From: B2-G16 sp964528085
Lineage (GTDB): Bacteria; Bipolaricaulota; Bipolaricaulia; UBA7950; UBA9294
Assembly (NCBI GenBank): GCA_964528085.1
Contig: CAZGRE010000047.1
Coordinates: 1-9,265, forward strand
Direction: 5' to 3'
DNA: 9,265 nucleotides
Made by a program: the position numbers and the translations under genes. Shown here one piece after another: positions 1 through 5,868 of this stretch (position 1 is its first letter; each line of letters opens with the position of its first letter). The notes under the pieces are model-generated. The model had not been told where the DNA came from, did not search any database, and worked only from the letters and a program-made list of their open reading frames with translations.

Positions 1-624
1 GTAGGCGTAATCGGACATCTTAAGGCTCCTGTCCGCGTTCTGTTCGACGATCAGGATCGTGCTCCCTGCCGCCTTGATCTCCTCGATCTTGTCGAAGACC
101 TCGTTCGCCATGATCGGGGAGAGCCCCAGAGACGGTTCATCCAAGAACATCAGCCGTGGGTTGAGGAGCATCGCCCTTCCCATCTCCAATATTTGCATCT
201 CCCCCCCGCTTAGGCTCCCTCCCTTCTGTCTGCTCCGCTCCTTGAGGAGGGGGAATAGGGCGTACACCCGCTCGATATCGCGTCTGACCCCTCTCCGGTC
301 CCGCCTTATGTAGGCGCCGAGCTCGAGGTTCTCCTTTACCGTCATCAACGGAAAGACGTGGCGCCCCTGAGGGACGAAGGTGATCCCGCGACGGAGGAGG
401 TCGGGAGGGGGGAGATTCGTGACCTCTTCGCCGTCGAAGTAAACGTTCCCTTTTCGCGCCGGGAGGAATCCGAACAACGTGCGGAAGATCGTCGACTTTC
501 CCGCCCCGTTCGGACCGATGATCGAGACCATCTGCCCCTCTTCGACCTTCAATGAGACCCCTCTCAGGATATCGAGCTCCTTCGTGTAGCCCGCTATGAT
601 CCCTTTTGCCTCCAGTAGTGCCAC
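1..624 (-). CDS. livF: LivF-type ABC transporter ATPase, C-terminus cut by window edge
   Basis: This is a cytoplasmic ATPase subunit of a HAAT-family (branched-chain amino acid type) importer; it would pair with LivG and drive the LivH/LivM permeases. The 208 residues in the window include Walker A GPNGAGKST (37-45), a Q-loop at Gln86 (FVPQGRH), signature LSGGE (138-142), Walker B LMFLDEP with catalytic Glu163, and the VEQN switch at 193-196. Gln instead of His at this last site is usual for LivF. Family members are about 235 residues, so roughly 25-30 codons lie beyond the left edge. The start is GTG at 622-624, chosen because GGAGG (630-634) lies 5 nt upstream and the protein begins at the normal family N-terminus (MALLEAKGI). 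It is separated from the livG stop by one base, implying translational coupling. Unlike LivG, nothing needed for ATP hydrolysis is missing in the part seen. Confidence 0.95.
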   Translation of the reverse strand, partial: MALLEAKGIIAGYTKELDILRGVSLKVEEGQMVSIIGPNGAGKSTIFRTLFGFLPARKGNVYFDGEEVTNLPPPDLLRRGITFVPQGRHVFPLMTVKENLELGAYIRRDRRGVRRDIERVYALFPLLKERSRQKGGSLSGGEMQILEMGRAMLLNPRLMFLDEPSLGLSPIMANEVFDKIEEIKAAGSTILIVEQNADRSLKMSDYAY

Positions 625-625
625 G

Positions 626-1333
626 TCAACCTCCAAAATAGGCTGCTAGAACCTGTTCGTTGTTCTGGATCTCTTCAGGTGTCCCCTCGGCGATCTTCTC
701 CCCATGGTCGAGGACGACGATCCGATGGCATAGGTTCATGACCATCCGCATGTTGTGTTCGATGATGAGGAAGCTGCAACCGTGCCGGTTCAGCTCGATC
801 AGCCGCTCTCCGATCTCCTTATCGAGCATGATCAGACTCGGGTCGGACATCAGAACCATCCCCAGGTCGAGGAGCTTCTGCTGACCGTATGAGAGGCACC
901 TCGCCAGCTCGTCCTTGAGATGGACGATGTTGAGGAACTCAAGTAGCCCGATCGCCTTCTCCACGTCCTCCGTCTCGTCCCGGGTGAACAGGCGGCTGAG
1001 GAGCGTCCCCTTGCTCTCCTGAATCGCCATGATCATGTTGTCGAGGACGGTCATCCCCGGGAAGAGCTGGACGAGCTGGAACGTCCGGCCGATCCCGTGC
1101 TTGTACACATGGTGCGGCTTCATCCCCGTGATCCGCTTCCCCATGAAGTAGATCTCCCCGGACGTGCTCCGCTGGATCCCGGTGACGCAATCGAACAGCG
1201 TCGTCTTCCCCGAGCCGTTGGGGCCGATCAGTCCGAGTATCTCCCCCTCCCGCACGGCAAGATCGACGCCGGCGAGAGCCTCCAGCTGATAGAATTTCTT
1301 CCGCAACCCTTTGATCTCCAGGATATTGTTCAT
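626..1333 (-). CDS. livG: LivG-type ABC transporter ATPase with in-frame loss of Walker B Glu and D-loop
   Basis: This is the second cytoplasmic ATPase subunit of the HAAT-type importer. Visible motifs are Walker A GPNGSGKTT (37-45), Q-loop RTFQ (83-86), signature LSYGQQ (147-152), Walker B hydrophobic strand and aspartate LIMLD (167-171), and H-loop His193 in IIEHN. The C-terminal part (EGTPEEIQ, AAYFGG) is typical of LivG. After Asp171 the expected E-P-x-A-G-x-N-P segment is absent and the chain reads DKEIGERL. The Asp171-to-His193 distance is 22 residues; from memory of the family it is about 32-34. So about 10 residues (about 30 nt) are missing, in frame, at positions near 818-823. The protein is 235 residues where about 245-255 is usual. 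The lost segment holds the catalytic glutamate and the D-loop at the ATPase dimer interface. It starts at ATG with GAGGA upstream and follows livM by 10 nt. It could be a hypomorph, a decaying gene, an asymmetric transporter or an assembly error. Confidence 0.9.
   Translation of the reverse strand: MNNILEIKGLRKKFYQLEALAGVDLAVREGEILGLIGPNGSGKTTLFDCVTGIQRSTSGEIYFMGKRITGMKPHHVYKHGIGRTFQLVQLFPGMTVLDNMIMAIQESKGTLLSRLFTRDETEDVEKAIGLLEFLNIVHLKDELARCLSYGQQKLLDLGMVLMSDPSLIMLDKEIGERLIELNRHGCSFLIIEHNMRMVMNLCHRIVVLDHGEKIAEGTPEEIQNNEQVLAAYFGG
630..634 (-). promoter_or_regulatory. Shine-Dalgarno of livF, supports GTG start
   Basis: GGAGG on the minus strand lies 5 nt before the GTG at 622-624 and inside the last codons of livG. 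It decides the start of livF, since no in-frame ATG fits the family N-terminus. Confidence 0.75.
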
Positions 1334-1343
1334 CGTACCGTCC

Positions 1344-2330
1344 TCATTTCGTCAGTTGCGGGGCGTTCCTCTTCAACACGCGGCGGAAGAAGACGTCGAT
1401 CAGCCCCGCCAATCCGGTCGGCCAGAAGATGACGAGGATCAGGGTGAGCACCGCGAAGATGACGAAGAAAAGCTGCTGTACACCGCGGAGGAACTCGGGG
1501 AGGAGCATCACGGCGACCACGCCGATGAACGGCCCCTCGAACCGCCCGGACCCGCCGATGATCAGCATGATGAGGAACCAGAACGATTCCTGGACCGGGA
1601 ATGAGGTCGGGTCGATGAACCGCATCAGCGGGGCGATGAGCCCCCCCGCCACCGCTGCGTACGCCGCGCCGATGGCGAATGCGAGGAGCTTGTACGCCAG
1701 GAGGCTCACCCCGACCATCTCGGCCCGCATATCGTTCTCGCGGATCGCCTTGAACGCCCTCCCCCACCGCGAGTTCAGGATCCACAGCATGATGATCGTC
1801 GTGAGGATCAGGAACCCGACGACCAAAAGGTAGAACGAGTTAGCCGAGTGGAGACTGAGCCCGAAGAAGGAGGGGCGTGGGATCCCTGGCAACCCCGAGA
1901 ACCCGCCGGTCAATTCGTGCTCGTTCGTCAGCAACAGATAGACGACCGTCCCGAACCCGAGCGTCACCAGTGCTAGATAATGATGTTTCACGCGGAGGGA
2001 CGGAAGGCCGAGGATCAGTCCGGCGACGAACGCGATCGCTGCGCCGAGGGGCAACGCGAGCCAGAACGAATGCCCGTGCAGGGTCATCAATGCCACCGTG
2101 TAGGCCCCGATCCCCATGAACGCCGCGTGTCCAAGGGAGATCTGCCCCGTATACCCCAGCGTCAGGTTGAGCCCCATGATGGCGATGATGTAAACGCAGA
2201 TCAGCGTCGCCACGTACATGTGGTACTGATTCCCGCCGAAGATCACCGGGACGAGGAGGATCACCCCGAGGAAGACCGCCCAGCGGAGGATCCGGCCGAA
2301 CGTCCAGTTCCGTTTCGATCGCCTCTCCAT
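1344..2330 (-). CDS. livM: LivM-type permease of HAAT ABC importer
   Basis: This 328-residue inner-membrane permease would form the translocation channel with LivH. Diagnostic segments are GYTGQISLGHAAF (59-71), TGGFSGLPGI (141-150), the cytoplasmic ATPase-contact loop around RAFKAIRENDMRAEMVGV (191-208), and GGSGRFEGPFIG (259-270), all standard for LivM. Many hydrophobic helices are evident, the first around residues 17-33. The basic tail (FFRRVLKRNAP) suits a cytoplasmic C-terminus. The ATG lies one base after the livH stop, with GGAGGAGA formed by the last livH codons, so livH and livM are translationally coupled. Length and motifs are normal. The substrate cannot be read from the permease, since the family also serves amides, urea and aromatic acids. 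Confidence 0.95.
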   Translation of the reverse strand: MERRSKRNWTFGRILRWAVFLGVILLVPVIFGGNQYHMYVATLICVYIIAIMGLNLTLGYTGQISLGHAAFMGIGAYTVALMTLHGHSFWLALPLGAAIAFVAGLILGLPSLRVKHHYLALVTLGFGTVVYLLLTNEHELTGGFSGLPGIPRPSFFGLSLHSANSFYLLVVGFLILTTIIMLWILNSRWGRAFKAIRENDMRAEMVGVSLLAYKLLAFAIGAAYAAVAGGLIAPLMRFIDPTSFPVQESFWFLIMLIIGGSGRFEGPFIGVVAVMLLPEFLRGVQQLFFVIFAVLTLILVIFWPTGLAGLIDVFFRRVLKRNAPQLTK

Positions 2331-2331
2331 G

Positions 2332-3192
2332 CTATCTCTCCTCCGTTCCCAACAGGCCCTCTTTCCGGATCAGGATCACAGCGATCAGGACGATGAGGAC
2401 GAACATCTCGCGGTATTCGGTGGATAAGTACGCAGACGAGAAGGTCTCTATCAGCCCGACGAGGAAGCCGCCGAGGAGCGCCCCACGGATCTGGTTGAAC
2501 CCACCGATCGCCGCTGAGTAGAACGCCTTCAGCCCGAGCTGTGCCCCCATGTCGAAGCGGACCATGTACACCGGGGCGATCAACGCTGCCGCGAACGCGA
2601 CGAGGACCGCGTTGATCACGAAGACCATCGTCGTCACCGCCGATATGTTGATCCCGAGGACCTTCGCCGCTTCCCGGTTCTGGGCCACCGCCTGCATCGC
2701 CTTCCCCGGCTTCGTCCGCTGGATGAACAGGTTGATCGCCAGGATCAGGACGATCGCGATGACGATCGTCCACACGTGCTGGCGGGAGAGGACGACCGAT
2801 CCTAGCCGGTACGGCATCATCCCGAAGACCGGAGGGAAGGCCTTGCACTGTGCCGACCAGAACGTTGCGACAGCGTTGCTCGCCAGGAAGCTGAGCGCAA
2901 TCGTCGCAACGATCAGCGTCGTCTGCGAGCGGTTGATCAACGGTTGGATGATCCCTGCCTTGACCACGTATCCGAGCAGGATCCCGGACATCACAACCGT
3001 AGCGAGCAGAGCCCAGACGAACGGGACCCCGGCGCAGATCAGGATGAACATCAATACGGCCGAGACGGTGATGAAGTCCCCTTGCGCGAAGTTGACCGTG
3101 TGCGAGGCCTGCCAGAGGAGCGTGAACCCCATCGCCACCAGGGCGTAGATCGAGCCGATGGCGATGCTCGATAGGAGCAGTTGGATGAACAT
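2332..3192 (-). CDS. livH: LivH-type permease of HAAT ABC importer
   Basis: This 286-residue inner-membrane permease partners LivM. The N-terminus (MFIQLLLSSIAIGSIYALVAMGF), the segment with HTVNFAQGDF, the coupling loop AVAQNREAAKVLGIN and the GGFNQIRGALLGG region are characteristic of LivH. I chose ATG 3190-3192 rather than the longer open frame extending to 3309. The extra 39 residues are Arg/Asp/Gly-rich and lie antisense-free but out of frame within the aroD-like gene, while the family N-terminus begins exactly at this methionine. The ATG overlaps the TAA of the aroD-like gene by one base (TAATG), with GAGAGGTGG just upstream inside that gene. This overlap joins an enzyme gene to a permease gene and argues that the transporter and enzymes are expressed as one unit. 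Confidence 0.94.
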   Translation of the reverse strand: MFIQLLLSSIAIGSIYALVAMGFTLLWQASHTVNFAQGDFITVSAVLMFILICAGVPFVWALLATVVMSGILLGYVVKAGIIQPLINRSQTTLIVATIALSFLASNAVATFWSAQCKAFPPVFGMMPYRLGSVVLSRQHVWTIVIAIVLILAINLFIQRTKPGKAMQAVAQNREAAKVLGINISAVTTMVFVINAVLVAFAAALIAPVYMVRFDMGAQLGLKAFYSAAIGGFNQIRGALLGGFLVGLIETFSSAYLSTEYREMFVLIVLIAVILIRKEGLLGTEER

Positions 3193-3923
3193 TACCACCT
3201 CTCTTTCGAGAGCGTCTCCATGACCTCCCGCGTCTCCGTCACCGTCAGCTGCCCGGGGACGCCCCCGCCCTCTATCGCACAGTAGGTGAACGAGGCGCCG
3301 AATAGGCACGCCAACGGCCGCGACGGAGCCCCGTACGGCCCCAACGCGATCGCTGCGAACGGGACGTTGAGGAACGTCCTCATCTCGAGCGCGGTCTCGA
3401 GGACAACAAGGAGGTCATCGTAGGATCGGGCGCGGACCGCGAGCTTGACCAGATCCGGTCCAAGCTCAGCTACCCCCTTCAGATTACGAACGATCTCCTC
3501 GGTCGGAGGGGTCTTCGACATGTTTTCGTATCCGATCAGAACCGGGGTCCCGTGCGCGCGAGCCGTATCGATCAGCCGGTCGCGGAGCTTCGGATCGGTG
3601 AGGGATTCGATGTCGATCGCCGTGGCGCCTTCCTCGACCGCTGTCTCGAGCCGCTCGATCCGCTCCGTCTCCGACCGTTCGAACGTTCCTCCGAACGCCG
3701 GGGTTCGACAGGCGACCACGTGCGGCGCGTCGATTCTGCGGATCAGTTCGGCGACATCGTCGTTTGTGGGGAGCCTGTCGATCCGCAGTTCGATGCAATC
3801 CGCCCCGGCGGCGAGCGCACGCGTGGCGCGGATGAGCATCTCGTCCACCGACCCGGCGAGCGACGTCGCAATGAGGATCGGCCGCTCGCCGATCAGCAGA
3901 TCTCCGAGCTGGACCGGCCTCAT
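3192..3923 (-). CDS. Type I 3-dehydroquinate dehydratase homologue lacking catalytic histidine
   Basis: A TIM-barrel protein of the AroD family (243 residues; family about 220-255). Canonical AroD dehydrates 3-dehydroquinate to 3-dehydroshikimate through a lysine Schiff base with a histidine general acid/base. Conserved here, in E. coli/Salmonella terms, are Glu45 and Arg47 (IELRID, positions 46 and 48), Glu106 (IDIES, position 86), Lys160 (VKLAV, Schiff-base Lys170), Arg202 (PSR, Arg213) and Gln225 (VPGQ, Gln236). The catalytic His143 motif SYHDFEKTP reads GYENMSKTP, so Glu133 replaces His, and Gly221 stands where Ser232 is expected. The fold and Schiff-base lysine are thus kept while the dehydratase chemistry is doubtful. 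ATG overlaps the stop of the upstream cupin (ATGA) and its TAA overlaps the livH start. I leave the symbol blank because the activity may differ. It could be a different Schiff-base lyase or a weak dehydratase. Confidence 0.85.
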   Translation of the reverse strand: MRPVQLGDLLIGERPILIATSLAGSVDEMLIRATRALAAGADCIELRIDRLPTNDDVAELIRRIDAPHVVACRTPAFGGTFERSETERIERLETAVEEGATAIDIESLTDPKLRDRLIDTARAHGTPVLIGYENMSKTPPTEEIVRNLKGVAELGPDLVKLAVRARSYDDLLVVLETALEMRTFLNVPFAAIALGPYGAPSRPLACLFGASFTYCAIEGGGVPGQLTVTETREVMETLSKERW

Positions 3924-4342
3924 CCCTCGGACGCCTCCGTCAGCGACTCTTCGTATTTCTCGTTTCGCACGATCGATACCTCGATCCCGGAACCATTCAC
4001 GATCCGCACCGTGTGCTTCAGCCGCGGCGGGATGAAGACCGTCGCCGGGCTGTCCACGGTGTACTTCTCATCGCCGAGGGTCACTTCGAACGTGATCCCG
4101 GGGAGGGGGAAGACGTACGCCTGCGACACCTCGTGGGCGTGCACCTCCACGTACTCCGGGCCGGGCGGGTCCTTCACGTCGATGTGATGGACGAATATGT
4201 TAAGATCCGCCTCCTTCACCATGTCCGTGTTGAGAAACGCCATCAACGGGCCGAGTCCGTTCATCGTTTCGCGATCGTGGTGAATGAGAGGACGCTCCCC
4301 CCAGTCGAACGGCTTTACGATATACTTGCTATAATCTCCCAA
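3920..4342 (-). CDS. Small single-domain cupin, second of a tandem pair
   Basis: A 140-residue protein with one cupin beta-barrel, function unknown. Motif 1 is VEVHAHEVSQAYVF, with His68 and His70 as likely metal ligands and Gln74 where the usual Glu ligand would fall. Motif 2 is IPPRLKH, with His110 as the third histidine. An additional His pair (FVHHI, 52-53) and the N-terminal KPFDW are shared with its neighbour. It is about 65% identical to the upstream cupin by my hand alignment and differs by a short acidic tail (EESLTEASEG). The start is TTG at 4340-4342, supported by AAAGGAG 5 nt upstream; no ATG fits. Its stop overlaps the aroD-like ATG by 4 nt. Cupins of this size include isomerases, dioxygenases, epimerases and ligand-sensing proteins, so a specific reaction cannot be assigned. 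Confidence 0.85.
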   Translation of the reverse strand: MGDYSKYIVKPFDWGERPLIHHDRETMNGLGPLMAFLNTDMVKEADLNIFVHHIDVKDPPGPEYVEVHAHEVSQAYVFPLPGITFEVTLGDEKYTVDSPATVFIPPRLKHTVRIVNGSGIEVSIVRNEKYEESLTEASEG

Positions 4343-4347
4343 TTAAG

Positions 4348-4354
4348 CTCCTTT
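4348..4354 (-). promoter_or_regulatory. Shine-Dalgarno deciding the TTG start of the second cupin
   Basis: AAAGGAG on the minus strand lies 5 nt before TTG at 4340-4342, within the 22-nt gap between the two cupin genes. Alignment to the paralogue (both begin M-G-x-Y) confirms the TTG as the start. Confidence 0.75.
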
Positions 4355-4364
4355 CTAATGTTGC

Positions 4365-4760
4365 TTAACCGTAGTACCCTTTTCGTAGGATGCAGACCTC
4401 GATCCCTTTCCCCTTCAAGATCTTGAGGTTGTGCTTCAACCCGGCCGGTATGAAGACGGTCGCCGGGCTCTCGGCCCGATACTTCTCATCCCCGAGGGTC
4501 ACCTCGAAGGTCAACCCCGGCTCGGGGAAGACGTACGCCTGGGAGACGTCGTGGGTGTGGACCTCCACGTAATCCGGCCCGGTCTCTCCTTTGACCTCGA
4601 TATGGTGGACGAAGACGTTCAGGTCGGCCCCCTCGACCATCTTCTGGTTGAGGAACGAGATCAACGGGCCGAGCTCCGACATCCCCTGTTTACTGTGGAA
4701 GACCAGGTCCCGATCCTCCCAGTCGAACGGCTTGACGATTAGCTTCTCATATTTTCCCAT
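4365..4760 (-). CDS. Small single-domain cupin, first of a tandem pair
   Basis: A 131-residue single-domain cupin, function unknown. Likely metal-binding residues are His68 and His70 (VEVHTHDVSQAYVF), Gln74 in the place of the usual Glu, and His110 (IPAGLKHNLKI). The PxGxxH of cupin motif 2 is intact here, while the downstream copy has PPRLKH. The metal site would be three His with a possible Gln, if Gln binds at all. The rest of the barrel (FEVTLGDEKY, SPATVFIP, GKGIEVCIL) is nearly identical to the neighbour, so the pair arose by tandem duplication followed by divergence. ATG follows the aroC-like TAG with no gap (TAGATG), and an AAGGGGG within the end of that gene can serve as ribosome binding site. 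The position between aroC-like and aroD-like genes suggests a role in the same pathway, for example isomerisation or oxidation of an intermediate, but that is inference. Confidence 0.87.
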   Translation of the reverse strand: MGKYEKLIVKPFDWEDRDLVFHSKQGMSELGPLISFLNQKMVEGADLNVFVHHIEVKGETGPDYVEVHTHDVSQAYVFPEPGLTFEVTLGDEKYRAESPATVFIPAGLKHNLKILKGKGIEVCILRKGYYG

Positions 4761-5867
4761 CTATGCCCCCTTCCTATGTTCTTGTGATCTCGCGAGCATG
4801 GCGTGATCGATCAGGGTGATCGCCATCATCGCCTCGGCGATCGGGATCATCCGGGGGACGATCGTCGGGTCGGTCGCGGTCTTACACCGGAACGTCGCCG
4901 GTCTCCTTCTGAGCATGTCGACCGTCTCCTGTTCTAGCGCGATCGTCGGCGTCGGCTTGACCGCAAGCCGGACGATGATGTCTTCTCCGGTTGAGATCCC
5001 ACCGAGGATCCCTCCGGCGTTGTTCGTCCGGAACGCGATCCGCCCCTCGCGGATATATGGGGGATCGTTGTTCTCGCTCCCCTTCATCCCGGCGACGGCG
5101 AATCCAGCTCCGATCTCAACCCCTTTGACCGCGCCGATGCTCATCATTGCCCGTGCCAGGTTCGCATCGAGCTTGTCGAAGACCGGCTCCCCGAGGCCGG
5201 CCGGGACGCTGCGGGCGATCACCTCGACGATCCCGCCGAGGCTGTCTCCCTTCGCCTTCGCATCGAGGGCCCGTTCGAGCATCCTCTCGGCCGCCTCCGG
5301 GTCTGGACAGCGGACCGGTGGTTCGTCCGCGTGTTCTTTGATCCGTTCATAAGGCATCTCTGGGCAGCGGACGCCGCCCAGCTCCTTGGTGTAGGCGACG
5401 ATCTCTACGCCGATCGGGGCGAGGAGTTTCTTCGCGATCGCTCCAGCAGCGACGCGCATCGCCGTTTCGCGGCCGTTCGCCCGTCCGTCGGCGACCCAGT
5501 CACGGTGAACGCCGAATTTGGCGAAGTACGTGTAGGTTGCGTGTCCAGGCTTGATTATGTCCTTCTCGTCGGCATACGCTGCGATGTGCTTCGGCGTCGC
5601 CCACTCGTTGTCGATCACAAGGGCGATCGGTGCTCCGGTCGTCACCCCATCGAGCGTCCCGGAGAGGATCCTGACGCGGTCGGACTCCTGCCTCGGGGTT
5701 GAGATCGCACTCTGCCCGGGTTTCCGGCGATCGAGATCGTGCTGAATCTCCGCCTCGGTGAGGGGGATCCCGGCCGGGACCCCCTCCACGATCCCGACGA
5801 GGGCAGGGCCGAACGCCTCGCCGGCTGTCGTGACACGAAATACCCTTCCAAACGTATTTCCGAGCAT
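4761..5867 (-). CDS. Chorismate synthase (AroC) homologue with altered active-site signatures
   Basis: A 368-residue protein, normal length for AroC, which converts EPSP to chorismate using reduced FMN. The fold is unmistakable: GNTFGRVF (3-10), EGVPAGIPL (28-36), RRKPGQS (47-53), TPRQESDRV (57-65), KPGHATYTY (106-114), RVAAGAIAKK (138-147), FRTNNAGGILGGISTGE (279-295) and TDPTIVPR (332-339). Two signatures are changed. GESHG near the N-terminus is GEAFG (16-20), so Phe19 replaces the catalytic histidine (His10/His17 in studied enzymes) and Ala18 replaces the adjacent serine. GRSSARET is GRANGRET (128-135). Near the C-terminus the RHDP context is ATDP. His109 of PGHA is kept. It lies one base after the aroA-like stop and directly against the cupin start. 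Either a lineage-specific variant or an enzyme with another reaction is possible; family membership is certain, activity is not. Confidence 0.88.
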   Translation of the reverse strand: MLGNTFGRVFRVTTAGEAFGPALVGIVEGVPAGIPLTEAEIQHDLDRRKPGQSAISTPRQESDRVRILSGTLDGVTTGAPIALVIDNEWATPKHIAAYADEKDIIKPGHATYTYFAKFGVHRDWVADGRANGRETAMRVAAGAIAKKLLAPIGVEIVAYTKELGGVRCPEMPYERIKEHADEPPVRCPDPEAAERMLERALDAKAKGDSLGGIVEVIARSVPAGLGEPVFDKLDANLARAMMSIGAVKGVEIGAGFAVAGMKGSENNDPPYIREGRIAFRTNNAGGILGGISTGEDIIVRLAVKPTPTIALEQETVDMLRRRPATFRCKTATDPTIVPRMIPIAEAMMAITLIDHAMLARSQEHRKGA

Positions 5868-5868
5868 A

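Noticed and set aside
3193..3309. N-terminal extension of livH by 39 residues
   Set aside because: The extra residues are an out-of-frame reading of the end of the aroD-like gene, with no family match. The LivH family N-terminus starts at the ATG at 3190-3192, which also has a ribosome site.
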